Below, one piece after another: positions 1 through 10,900 of a stretch of DNA of 64,000 nt. A program made the translations under genes and the position numbers. The stretch is taken from the NCBI RefSeq assembly GCF_003151135.1, contig NZ_QEQK01000006.1:97804-161803 (forward strand). The letters are read 5' to 3'. This DNA is from Abyssibacter profundi (GTDB lineage Bacteria > Pseudomonadota > Gammaproteobacteria > Nevskiales > OUC007). How positions within the stretch are numbered: the first letter of the stretch is position 1; each line of letters starts with the position of its first letter. The notes beneath the pieces were generated by a model. That model worked only from the letters and a program-made list of their open reading frames with translations. It had not been told where the DNA came from and did not search any database.

Positions 1-1
1 G

Positions 2-1753
2 ATGCTGACGCAAATCGATGCCGCAAGGACGGCCGCACACAAACGTCGCCGGCCTCGATTCAATCCCTTGTTCTTCAGCTTGCCGTTGCTGCAGGTCGCC
101 CCGTATCAGCCTCGGTTGCGACGGATCGCCGCGCTGGCCTATGGATGGCCGGGGGCGCTGATGCTGGCTGGCCTGATGCTGCTCTGCGGCGTCATGGCCA
201 CCCAGTCCCAGTTCGCGCTGACCGGCAGTTTGGATCAGGTGTTTTCGGTGGATGCGTTGCTGGCGTTTTCGCTGCTGGCGCCGGTGCTCAAATTGTTCCA
301 TGAGCTGGGTCATGTGCTGGCGGCCACGCGCTTCGGGGTGCGGGTCGGTCGGGCGGGCATGATGTTCGTGGCGCTGTATCCGCTACCGTTTGTGGACTGT
401 TCCCGCGCCGATCTCACAGCCACCCGGACACAGCGCATCATCATCAGTCTGGGCGGACTGCTGGCCGACGTCACCATCGGGCTCTGTGCCTTTGTGGCCT
501 GGCACCTGACAGACAGTCCCTGGCAGAAGCAGCTGTTTGGTCATGTCTTCCTGTTCAACACGCTGTCAACGCTGCTGTTCAATCTCAACCCTTTGATGAA
601 GCTGGACGGCTACTTCGCCCTCAGCGATGGCTTGTACCGGCGCAACTTTCACGCCCAGAGCAGCGTGGCGTTGTCCCGGCTGATGAGCACGCTGGGGCGG
701 GGGGAGTTCAGGGCCGCACAGGTCCTGGCCATCACTCGATGGCCACAACTGCTGTTTGCCGTGGCAGCCCTGATCTACAAGGTCTATATCCTTGCCTTCA
801 TCACTTGGATGCTGCTGCCACGGTATTACGGCCTGGGTGCATTGGCCGTGGGCTGGGGGGCGGTGCTGATGTTTGTGATCCCGCGGCTGGCCGGGGCGTC
901 AAAGCCATCGCAGGGTGCTGGCACCGGGCGGGCGTGGCTGCGTCGGCGCTGGCCATGGCTGATCCTCGCGCTGTTTGGCCTGCTGTGCCTGCCGTTGCCG
1001 CATCGGCTGACGCTCCCCGTCAGTCTGGACGTGCAGGGGGCTTATGCCGTCAGGGCCCAGGAGGCGGGTGTGCTCACGCGTTTGTCACCACCTGGGCCGG
1101 TCGAGGCGGGCAGCCTGTTGGCGCTGCTGCGGAATCCTGAGCTGGATCGCGCCGTGACGCTGGCCCAACAAGAGGTGCAGGTCAGCGAGGCCGCGATGGA
1201 CGCAACGCGCGGCGGCGAGCCCGTGGCGGCGCAGGCGGCCAGCGAGCGACGGCGCGCTGCCCGTGACATTGCAGCGGTGGTGGCGGCCAAACGTGAGGCG
1301 CTATCCGTATCAGCCGCACGGGCGGGTGAGTTCATGCCCGACCCGTCGCTACGCCCTGGCGACTGGCAGAACCCGGGTGACCGCCTGGGCAGTCTGCTGC
1401 CGACCGGGCCCTCGGCCGCCCTGGTTGGGCATTTCCCTGAGTCGTATGCCCAGCGCTTTCGTTCGGGCGATTATCGTCTGTCATTGCGGCTGCCAGGCCG
1501 CCATCGGGTGTTGGATGAAGACCTCACGGCCTCGCTGAGCCGTGTCGAAGACCGTGGCATGCAGGCAGGGCGTCAGCTGCGTATCGACGTGGTGGCCGGG
1601 CTGCGTCCCCAGCAGATTCGCGCGGGTATGGGGCATCTCAAAATTCGCTTTGCGAGCGAACCGGTCTGGCGACATCTGGTCTTTCATGCCCGGCGCTTGC
1701 GGCTGCAATACTTCCAGGCCCGGGCTTTGGCCCAGTCACCCCGGGGCGAGTGA
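2..1753 (+). CDS. Site-2 protease-like M50 metallopeptidase with HlyD-like C-terminal half (possibly 5'-truncated)
   Basis: Multi-pass membrane protein of 583 residues. The zinc motif HELGH lies at residues 100-104, and the second M50 signature NPLMKLDGYF supplies the likely third ligand, Asp202. Hydrophobic segments flank both motifs and continue to about residue 340. The C-terminal half (about 340-583) is soluble: a short beta segment starting LDVQGAYAVRAQEAGV, an Ala/Arg/Glu-rich helix, then more strands, as in the hairpin and barrel of HlyD/membrane-fusion proteins. This protease-plus-adaptor layout is known for putative peptide zinc metalloproteases beside peptide export systems. The first ATG is at base 2, so the true start may lie outside the window. 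No partner transporter is visible here. The catalytic motifs are seen; the substrate is unknown. Confidence 0.75.
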   Translation: MLTQIDAARTAAHKRRRPRFNPLFFSLPLLQVAPYQPRLRRIAALAYGWPGALMLAGLMLLCGVMATQSQFALTGSLDQVFSVDALLAFSLLAPVLKLFHELGHVLAATRFGVRVGRAGMMFVALYPLPFVDCSRADLTATRTQRIIISLGGLLADVTIGLCAFVAWHLTDSPWQKQLFGHVFLFNTLSTLLFNLNPLMKLDGYFALSDGLYRRNFHAQSSVALSRLMSTLGRGEFRAAQVLAITRWPQLLFAVAALIYKVYILAFITWMLLPRYYGLGALAVGWGAVLMFVIPRLAGASKPSQGAGTGRAWLRRRWPWLILALFGLLCLPLPHRLTLPVSLDVQGAYAVRAQEAGVLTRLSPPGPVEAGSLLALLRNPELDRAVTLAQQEVQVSEAAMDATRGGEPVAAQAASERRRAARDIAAVVAAKREALSVSAARAGEFMPDPSLRPGDWQNPGDRLGSLLPTGPSAALVGHFPESYAQRFRSGDYRLSLRLPGRHRVLDEDLTASLSRVEDRGMQAGRQLRIDVVAGLRPQQIRAGMGHLKIRFASEPVWRHLVFHARRLRLQYFQARALAQSPRGE

Positions 1754-1779
1754 GGATGTGTTCGCCGGGGGCGTGCGGT

Positions 1780-2895
1780 TCAGTTCTGGATTAGCGAATC
1801 GGCCGAATGGCCATGCGACTCCAGCAATGCCATCACATCCTGCGGTCGGAAGAACACGCGCAGCTTCCAGGCATCCCGTGATCGCCCCTGCAATTGTTCG
1901 GTGTTGAGCGTGTCGAGGAGTTGCTGAAGGCGGTGTTGATCGGCTTCGCTGAGATCAGGCGGTGTGGAGGGCTGAGCAGCAGACGCCTTATCGAGCTGGC
2001 GGACGATGCGCTGCACAGACGCGTGTAAATCGACCGCCGTCGGTTGCTGCAGAAAGCCTGGAATATTCAACTGGAACCGGCGCATGGCATCGTTGGCCGG
2101 CAGTTGGCCCAGTTGCTCGATGGACAGTCCCAGCCGGTTGCGGCAAAGCGTCAGCAGATTGTTCACCAGCTTGTTGTCATCATCCGGCCGGCTGCGGTTG
2201 ATGATGAGCCCCGGCTTGAAGGCCTGGGCGATTTCGTCGATCAGCCCCGTGGCCTGGGGAGCGACATCGGCTGCCATCTGACGCAGCCAGTCGACACCGA
2301 ACTGGCGCTGATCCTCCGGGGCCGCCAGGTCGAATTCCACGGCATCGGCCAGGGCAGGGTGGTGACGGAACACCGCCTGCAGGCGGCGGTGGAACGCGGC
2401 CTTGATGAACCCATACGCGTTCATGACCGCAGCCGGTTGAGGTTCCGTGACCACCAGCCCGAGGTCGGCGGCGCCGAAGAAATCGAGGGTGTTAAAGGCT
2501 GTACCGGCGCCCAGGTCCAGGAGGACGACATCGGCGTCGATCGCCCGGATGTGGCGCAGCAGTTTGAGCTTCATCCAGTGCTGGGGGGTTGCCAGGCCGG
2601 GCACGTCATCGGCCCCACGCAAGAGCTGGAGACCGGATTGACCGGACTCGACCAGCAGACCATCCAGCGTGTCGGTTTCCCGGCGGAGGAATCGGGCCAG
2701 TGTCGGCGTTGTGTGATGTATGCCCAGATAGCTATGCAGATTCGCCGCACCCAGATCCAGGTCGGCCAGCACGACGCGGCGCCCCCGGCGCGCCCATTCC
2801 GTCGCCAGTGCAATGGCGACCACACTTTTGCCCACGCCGCCCTTGCCGCCACCAACGGCAATCAGGCGCTTGGCCTTGGGTGGTAGACGAGTCAT
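1780..2895 (-). CDS. MinD/ParA-family P-loop ATPase
   Basis: A deviant Walker A motif, KGGVGKS (residues 18-24 from the ATG at 2895), follows the strand RLIAVGG; ADLDLGAANLH and VVLLDLGAGT match the Walker A' and B regions. This is the MRP/MinD/FleN type of ATPase that positions cell structures or acts as an antiactivator. The C-terminal 80 residues (from about APQPSTPPDLSEADQH to the end) are extra: a Pro-linked, Gln/Leu-rich helical tail ending in a possible small domain. A TTG at 2937 would add 14 residues; ATG 2895 was chosen because family members begin just before the P-loop, but neither start has a strong ribosome site. It is convergent with the protease gene, 26 bp apart, with no flagellar or division genes nearby to assign a role. 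Confidence 0.8.
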   Translation of the reverse strand: MTRLPPKAKRLIAVGGGKGGVGKSVVAIALATEWARRGRRVVLADLDLGAANLHSYLGIHHTTPTLARFLRRETDTLDGLLVESGQSGLQLLRGADDVPGLATPQHWMKLKLLRHIRAIDADVVLLDLGAGTAFNTLDFFGAADLGLVVTEPQPAAVMNAYGFIKAAFHRRLQAVFRHHPALADAVEFDLAAPEDQRQFGVDWLRQMAADVAPQATGLIDEIAQAFKPGLIINRSRPDDDNKLVNNLLTLCRNRLGLSIEQLGQLPANDAMRRFQLNIPGFLQQPTAVDLHASVQRIVRQLDKASAAQPSTPPDLSEADQHRLQQLLDTLNTEQLQGRSRDAWKLRVFFRPQDVMALLESHGHSADSLIQN

Positions 2896-3299
2896 GGCGG
2901 GCTGTTTTGCGGGGTGAACGGGCTGGGCATGTGACAACGCGGCGGTCCGCCATCAGGGGTTGATGCAGCGGCTGAGGCAAGTCTCGTGCGAGGCCACGCT
3001 GCGGGAATCGCAGCAAAACCCTTCGAGATAGCCGCTGCGGGCAGGTGAACCGAGTCTCCAAAACAGCAAATGGTGAACAGCCCGATTTCGTACCGTTTAT
3101 CCGCAGAAAAACGCCCTTTGTTCCTGCAGTTGCGGCGATCTCGCCCAGCGGTGGCTGTCGTCGATTGGCGACAGAACTGAGACGCGGAGCAGATTTCATC
3201 GACTCGGATGATTGCAACGCGTCGGCCGCGCGCTATGTTCAGCAGACGCAATGAGCCGCGCGGGGGCTGCGGCTCAGTTTCAAGGGAGCGGGGCGGAAC
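2896..3299. other. Intergenic region with hairpin ahead of the FadL-like gene
   Basis: No convincing gene in about 400 bases between divergent genes. A perfect 7-bp stem (GAGCCGC at 3253-3259 with GCGGCTC at 3269-3275) sits just ahead of the AAGGGAG ribosome site at 3281-3287. It could be a 5' leader structure. I saw no clear promoter hexamers. Confidence 0.4.
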
Positions 3300-4832
3300 A
3301 TGGTTGATTGCATGCGGGTGACGGCCGGAAGCCGTTGGCTAATGGGGGTTTGTGTACTGGGGCTGACATCGGTGGTCTCCGCGCAGGAGTACCACTACTG
3401 GACCAACCAGTTCGGGACACGCTCGGCATTGATGGGTGGTGCCATGGTGGCCGGAGTCCGGGACACCAGCGCCACGTACTACAACCCGGCCGGGCTGGCC
3501 TACGTGCCCGACCTGACCCTGTCGATCAACGCCGATGCCTACCAGGTGCGCTCCATCAGCATCGAAGACGGTGCCGAGACGGGGCGGCCTCTGGAATCCT
3601 CGCAGCCTGGCTCGGTACCCCTGCTGCTCAGCGGGACAGTCCTGTTCAATGACGTGAAGCTGGGCTACAGCGTGCTCGCCCGTCAGTCGGGCGGGTCACA
3701 AATGTCCGAGCGGCTGCAGTTCTCCCAGGATTTACTTTATGGCGGCCGTACGGTGGACATGCCGGGCGGGAACAGCCAACCAGCGTTTGGCGAGCAATCC
3801 AGCGGCCAGCTGGAAGACTACCGCGGCCAGATGAGCTACAGCAGCAACCTCAGCGAGTACTGGGCCGGCCTGTCTTACGGGACCCTGCTATCGGATCGCT
3901 GGTCTGTCGGCGCCACGGCCTATGCGGCCTACCGCAGTCAGTCGTCACTCATCGCCCAGACCGCCCGGGCGGCCAACCAGGTGACCCATGTGGCCGCCAC
4001 GCAGGCCTACAACCGAGCGGTGGAATTCCAGAATTTGCGAGCGCTGCTCAAGCTGGGCGTTGCGGCTGACTGGGAATGGATTAAGGCGGGCCTGACGCTG
4101 ACCACGCCCAGTGTGTCCCTGTCGGGCAGTGGGTCCAGCTCGCTGGTGTTCTCGGACATCAACAATCCCATCCAGGCCAACAATGGTGATCAGCTGCTCG
4201 ACGGCCGCCAGGACAACCTGGACGCCGAATACGAGAACCCGATGTCCGTTGCCTTTGGCCTCGAGTTTCTGCTGGGCCAGACGCGCCTTGCGTTGGCCGC
4301 AGAATGGTTTGACAAGGTTGATCCCTACACGGTGGTCGATGCCCGTTCCGAGAACCTGGTGCTGGGCAATGCCAATACACCGGTCGATGCCGACGAGGTT
4401 CTGGAGGTTCGTGACAGAGCCCGTAGCGTGACCAACTTCGCCATTGGCATCGAACAACGCGTCAGCAATCGATACACCCTCTACGTAAGTGCGCGCACGG
4501 ATAAATCGGCCTTCGACCGGGCGCCGAATGACCCCAGCCTGTTCCTGAACAATAACAACTACGACATGGGCATCACGACCTGGGACAACAACAACATCAC
4601 CGTCGGGTTCTCGCGCACATCCGAAAAATCCCTGTTGTCGGTTGGCTTGTCCTACACCTTTGCCAATGAATCCGACTACCAGCGGTTTTCCAGCGTCCGG
4701 CCCTTTAACCAGGGCGGATCCAGCTCGTCGTTCTTCCTCGTGCCGACACCCGGTGAGTTTGGAGGGGACGAGACCGATGTGAGTGCAAGCACCGTCAGCT
4801 TTCTGATCGGTTGGACGTACTTCGTCAAATAA
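3300..4832 (+). CDS. FadL/OmpP1-family outer-membrane transport protein
   Basis: A 510-residue beta-barrel protein. The N-terminus has a signal peptide ending VVSAQ, and the mature part opens with the family pattern: Tyr/Trp-rich start, GTRSALMGGAMVAG, then TYYNPAGLAY, the NPAGLA signature of the FadL hatch. Many alternating strands follow, and the C-terminus ends IGWTYFVK, near-aromatic as in barrels. FadL-type proteins carry long-chain fatty acids and other hydrophobic compounds across the outer membrane. The start at 3300 has AAGGGAG at good spacing; an internal ATG at 3312 is also possible. It is 74 bp upstream of the giant Calx-beta gene, same strand. Residues 3730-3820 (bases) encode a Gly/Gln-rich insert in an extracellular loop. 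Substrate not determinable here. Confidence 0.85.
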   Translation: MVDCMRVTAGSRWLMGVCVLGLTSVVSAQEYHYWTNQFGTRSALMGGAMVAGVRDTSATYYNPAGLAYVPDLTLSINADAYQVRSISIEDGAETGRPLESSQPGSVPLLLSGTVLFNDVKLGYSVLARQSGGSQMSERLQFSQDLLYGGRTVDMPGGNSQPAFGEQSSGQLEDYRGQMSYSSNLSEYWAGLSYGTLLSDRWSVGATAYAAYRSQSSLIAQTARAANQVTHVAATQAYNRAVEFQNLRALLKLGVAADWEWIKAGLTLTTPSVSLSGSGSSSLVFSDINNPIQANNGDQLLDGRQDNLDAEYENPMSVAFGLEFLLGQTRLALAAEWFDKVDPYTVVDARSENLVLGNANTPVDADEVLEVRDRARSVTNFAIGIEQRVSNRYTLYVSARTDKSAFDRAPNDPSLFLNNNNYDMGITTWDNNNITVGFSRTSEKSLLSVGLSYTFANESDYQRFSSVRPFNQGGSSSSFFLVPTPGEFGGDETDVSASTVSFLIGWTYFVK

Positions 4833-4906
4833 CAGCTTTTGGCCGTCGCAGCACGATGCGACGCAGCATGGGGGCGGTCGTTGAGGCCGCCTGGGAGGAG
4901 CGGGAT

Positions 4907-7900
4907 ATGCGTCAGGATCAAGTACAACCTCAACCGGGTCACAGGTCTTCGGGCAAACATTGGCTGCAGCGACTGGCGCTGACCGCGCTGATGGTGCCCT
5001 GTCTGGTCATCGGTGGTGACGAACTGGCGCGCCAGTACATCGTGTTCCAGTACCAGGCCAACGATGCCGCCATCGGCGGTGAACAGACCGCCCCGGCCGT
5101 GGCGACCGCGGGCGGGCTGCAGTCGATCGGGTCCAACGCCGATGGCAGCACGCGGGTCGATCCGCTGGTGACCGTGACGGTCTGGGAAAGTCCCAACCAG
5201 GATGGCGATACCGACGGCGACCGGAACATCTACGGCTTGCTGCGCATCACCGATGCGGTGACGGCAAACCCCATCGAGTACAGCGATGGGGACACGACCT
5301 TCCCGGGCTGGACGCATCAGGAGATTCGATTCGCCGTCAACTCCGATGGGGCCGGCGATCAGTCGGAGCCGCGCGTGGCGATCACGGCCTCTGATGGCAG
5401 CTTTCCCCAGACTTATCAGGTCCTCGTCACCTGGACGGACTCGGGATCAGGTGTGCCCGTGGTCAAGGGCCGATTGTTCGCGTTCCAGTCCGATGATGCG
5501 AGCACGCTTGCGCCGCTGGACGGGCAGGGTGAGTTCACGGTGTTCCCGGGTACGTTCACGACCACACGTGCGTCGGACGTCGCGTTTGATACCACGGCCG
5601 ATCCCATTCGGCGTTTTCTGGTGTCTGCCATCTTCACGGCTGACGCAGGCACCGACCGCGGACTTATCGTCCGGCAGATCGCCGCCGATGACGCTGCAGG
5701 CACGGGCAATGTCATCACGCTCGTGGCCACAGAAAGCGCGGGAGCACCTGTTCACCCGCTGACGCAGCGCCTGGCAGCCGGGCGCAATGTGTTCGGGCTT
5801 GTGTGGGATTTTGATGATGGTGCCGGCCGCCGGGATGTGCGTTGGCAACTCTTTGGTGCAGATGGCAGCGAGTATCTGGCCGCGCAGCGGGTCTCTCAGG
5901 TCGATGGCGGTGAATCCTATGCACGACCAGATATCGCCCTGGGGGATATCTGCCCGGACGACGCGTTGGATGATTGCGCGGATAGTTTAGACAGTTCCGA
6001 GTCTTCGACGTCACTTAGTCCTGATCACGTTCTTCTGGTGATGGAGCCGAACCACTATCAGCTCATCCCGAACGAGAACGGGATGACTGGTCCAGCGAGC
6101 TACACACTTCCTGATAACTTGCAGACGATCGATTCCAGCGTAGCGTCGGTGAGCGGGCCGCAGGTCGTGACCGTTGGCAGGGCTGAGCGTGAAGGAGCGC
6201 AATCTAACACCGCGGGTAACTTCGGAAACTCCGCTGTGGACAACTATCCTCCCAAAGGTGAGGACTTCACGTTGACTTGGGTGCGAAGTAGTGCGCTGCC
6301 CGGGGTCGAGAGCGAGGTCATGGGGCGCCGTATCAGCCAATCGGATGACGTGACATTGACGGCGATCGGCCCGCTCCCTGCCGAACACAATGCCGCCCAG
6401 AATGTTGCTGTTGCGGGTTTCCCGTTTTCGCTCGTTGTGCGGGAGTACTGCTCAGATTTCGGCCAGGTTGATGGGCCGGATGATGGGACCTATTACTTCA
6501 CCTACTGCCGTTCCCAGTTCATGGACTACGCCCTGGCATGGCAGGCATCCGGGCCAAATGACGATGGCGACATCTTTGTATCCCTGGTCGGGGATCCCGG
6601 TGGTGTCGATCTTGATCTAAGCGTTTACGACGGGCCTGCAGAGGCCGAGGAAAATGAGGCGGGCCTCGCATTTACAGCCACGGTCAAGAACGCAAACAAC
6701 CTGCCGGCGGGGCCCGGTTTTACCGTCAGATTCCAGACCCCTTTCTCGGGCTTTACACGCACCGATTTTAATCGCTGGGCCTGTAATGCGGAGTCAGGCA
6801 GCGAGACCAATCGCGTCTGTACATACATCGGTAACCAGTTGAATCCCGGCTTCGAGATCCAGCTAAATTACGTAGCTACGGCGCCGGGCAGTGGCGGTGA
6901 GCTGAGCTCGATAGCAACGGTTCACGCCGACGAAGGCGGGCAGGTCTACGATGGAACGGGGAGTTCCATGCCCTCTGAAGGCGGCTTTGGTGGGGTGGGC
7001 GACAATCCGGGCGAGGAGAAGAACCCGGATACAACTCGACAGAGCAAGACCGTCGAGACCAGCGTGAACAGCACCCCACCGGTCGTCTCCCTCCCGGAAA
7101 CCACCAGCGAGGTTCTGGAAGACGCCGGCACGCTGACCGTCACGGTGGCGCTGGATAAAAACGCCGAGGATGAGGTGTCGATCCCCTACAGCCTGTCGGG
7201 GACGGCGACCGCCGGCGACGATTATTCCAACTTCACTGCATCGCCCATCGTCATTGCGGCCGGCAGTCGCGAGGCCACGATTCAGGGAACGGTGGTCGAT
7301 GACTCGCTGGATGAGGGCCGTGAGACAGTGGTCATCACCCTGGGCACGCCCACCAATGCAACCCTGGGTGCGAATGACACACACACGCTCACGATCCAGG
7401 ACGATGATCCGCTACCCACGCTGAGTGTTGCGGATGTCACGGTGACCGAAGGCGATGCCGACACCGTGAATGCGGTATTCACCGTCTCGCTGTCGGCGGC
7501 TTCGGGCCGTGCGGTGACGGTGGCATATGCCACCAGCGATGGCAGTGCGCGCACCGCGGATGGTGATTACCAGGCCCGCAGCGGGACGCTGAGCTTTGCG
7601 GCCGGCGAGACGACGAAAACGGTCACGGTGCCGGTCCAGGGGGACACCCGGGACGAGGCCGACGAAACCTTCGAACTGGGGCTGAGCGATCCGTCCAATG
7701 CGACGGTGACCACCAACTCGGCCACGGGCACCATCACCGACGATGATCCGTTACCGGCGCTGTCGATTGCGGATGCAAGTCAGGCTGAGGGCGACAGCGG
7801 TACACGCGACCTGCAGTTCAGCGTTCAGCTGTCAGCGGCCAGCGGCCGAGACATCACGGTGGCCTATGCCACTTCCGATGGCACCGCCACGACCGCAGAC

Positions 7901-10900
7901 TCGGATTACAACGCGGCCAGCGGAACCCTGACCTTCGCCGCCGGAGAAACGCAGAAAACCATCGAAGTCTCGATTGTCGGAGACACGCGCAACGAGGCCG
8001 ATGAGACCTTCGAGGTCACACTGAGCAACCCGGCGCAGGCGACATTGGATCAGGCCACCGCCACCGGCACGATTCAGAACGACGAGGGCTTGCCGACGTT
8101 GAGCGTGGCCGATGTCAGCGTGGCCGAGGGTCATAGCGGGACGACGGCCATGACATTCACGGTGGAACTGTCTGCCGTGAGCGGTCAGACGGTGACGGCC
8201 GATTATGCAACGGTGGAGGGCACGGCCACGGATGGAGATTTCGTGGCTGCGACGGGACAGATCACCATCCCGGCAGGCCAGTCTACGGCCAGTATCGAGA
8301 TTAGCGTGCAGGGCGACCGCCTGGACGAGGCCGACGAGACATTCGATCTGGTACTCAGTAATCCGGGTAACGCGGCACTGGAGGATGGACGGGCCACGGG
8401 CACCATCGTGGATGACGATGCGACGCCGAGCCTGGCCATCGCAGCTGCTACGGTGACGGAAGGCAATAGCGGGCAGCAGACGCTAACGCTGGCGGTCACG
8501 CTGTCTGCGGCCAGCGGTCGCACGGTGACGGTTCGTTATACGACGCGGGATGGCTCGGCCACCACGGCAGACGGTGACTATCAGGCGCGCAGCGGACAGC
8601 TGAGCTTTGCGCCGTCTGAAACCAGCCAGTCGATTCAGGTCGCCGTCAACGGCGACACCCGCCACGAGCCGGACGAGCAGTTCTCCGTTCGTCTCAGCGA
8701 GGCCACGAATGCCACCATTCAGACCGCGACGGCCAATGGCACCATTACCAATGACGACGCCGTGCCGGAGTTGCGTGTAGGCAACGCACAGGTCGAAGAG
8801 GGCAACAGCGGCACCGCCACGCTGAACTTCACCGTGAGCCTGTCGGCTGCCAGTGGGCAGGCCGTGTCCATGCAGTTCGCGACGCGCGACGATTCGGCGA
8901 CGACTGGTGATTCCGACTACTCGGCGGCCAGCGGCTCTCTGACGATTCCTGCAGGCGAGACGAGTCGTCGCGTGGCCGTCACGGTTGCCGGCGATACGCG
9001 CAACGAGGCCGATGAAACCCTGCAGCTGGTGATCAGCGAGGCGCAGAACGCACAAATCGTCGATGCAACAGGCGTCGGGACCATCGTCAATGACGACCCG
9101 CTGCCGGCACTGCGAATCGAGGATCGTTCAATCGCTGAGGGTGATTCGGGGACCTCACGTCTGGTGTTCCCCGTCAGCCTCTCGGCCGCCAGCGGACGCA
9201 TGGTCACGGTGAGTTACCAGACCGCCGATGGCACGGCCACGACGGCAGATGGTGACTACGTGGCCGCCAGCGGTTCTGTGGCTTTTGCACCCGGCGAGAC
9301 GGCCAAGACCATCGAGGTGCAGATTTCGGGTGACACCGTGCGTGAGGAGGATGAATCCTTCTCGGTTACGCTGTCTTCTCCGGCCAATGCCAGTCTGGAG
9401 CGGGCGGCTGCCGCAGGCACCATCGTCAACGACGAAGGCGTGCCCACTGTGACGGTCGCAGACGTGGAGATCGCCGAAGGTGACAGCGGACTGAGCCCAG
9501 TGGTGTTTGAGGTTCGCCTGTCGGCGGAAAGCGCCAGCGCAGTCACGCTGGACTTTGCGACCCGTGACGGGTCGGCGACGACCGTCGACAACGACTACGA
9601 GAGCAGCTCAGGCACGTTGACGTTCGCTCCGGGCGAGACGGCCAAGTCGGTCACCGTGAACGTGCGTGGCGATGCGCTGGATGAGGCCGACGAGCAATTC
9701 CAGCTGCAGCTGAGCAATGCCAGCGGTGCGGCCATTGGTGATTCTTCGGCGACCGCGACCATTACGGATGATGATCCCCTGCCTGCGCTGAGCATCGCCG
9801 ATGTCACCTATGGCGAAGGCAATAGCGGGAGTCGTGTGGTGGAGATGACCATCAGCCTGTCCCGTACCAGCGGGCGCGATGTCTCACTGAGCTGGGCCAG
9901 TCGCGATGGGACGGCCACGACGGCGGACGGCGATTACCAGGCCGGTTCCGGCAGTCTGACCATTCCGGCCGGTTCGGCGAGTGCCACCATTGGCCTGCAG
10001 CTAGGGGGTGATACCCGGCACGAGGCCGATGAACACCTGACGGTGACGCTCAGCAACCCAACCCATGCCACCCTGGCCGATGACACCGGGCGGTTGACCA
10101 TTCGCAACGATGACGCGGCCCCTGCGCTGAGCGTGAGCGATGTGTCGGTCACCGAAGGAAATAGCGGTGATCGAAATGCCGCGTTTGTGGTCCGGCTCAG
10201 CGCGGCCAGTGGGCGCACCGCCAGCGTGCGATTCGCCACTGCAGACGGTTCAGCCACCGCCAGTTCAGGTGACTATGTGGCACGGTCCGGCACGCTGACC
10301 TTCCAGGCCGGCGAAACCGAAAAAACCGTAGGTGTCACGGTGCGCGGGGATACGCGGGACGAACCCAACGAGACCTTTACCCTGGCCTTGAGCCAGCCCA
10401 GCGGTGCCAGTCTCGGTACGTCGACCGCCACGGGCACCATCCGTGATGACGATGCCGCGCCTAGTCTGAGCGCCACCGGCGCATCGGTCTCGGAGGGTCA
10501 TTCGGGCACGTCCTCACTGGTCTTCCAGCTGGACCTGTCGGCAGCCAGCGGCAAGACGGTTGCCGTGTCTGTGGCGACGGCCGATGGCTCGGCCTCGCAG
10601 GCCGCAGGTGACTACGAATCCGTGGCCACTCGCGTGAGCTTTGCGCCAGGCGAGACGCGCAAGCAGGTCGCGGTTCCGGTTCGGGGCGATCGGCTCAACG
10701 AGTCGGATGAGACGCTGGCATTGACCCTGGGCTCGGCGAGCAATGCCACATTGGCCACCACGTCGGTAACCGGCACGATCGTCAACGATGACCCCCTGCC
10801 AGCGCTGTCGATTGGCGACACCACCTTGGCGGAAGGAGACAGCGGCAATACGCAGGCCCAGTTCACGGTCCAGCTGTCTGCTGCCAGCGGCCGCGAGGTT

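Noticed and set aside
2044..2886. Plus-strand frame opposite the MinD-like gene
   Set aside because: Antisense of an intact P-loop ATPase gene.
4811..4906. Upstream start for the Calx-beta gene
   Set aside because: Overlaps the porin gene and lacks a ribosome site; ATG 4907 has GGAGGAG.
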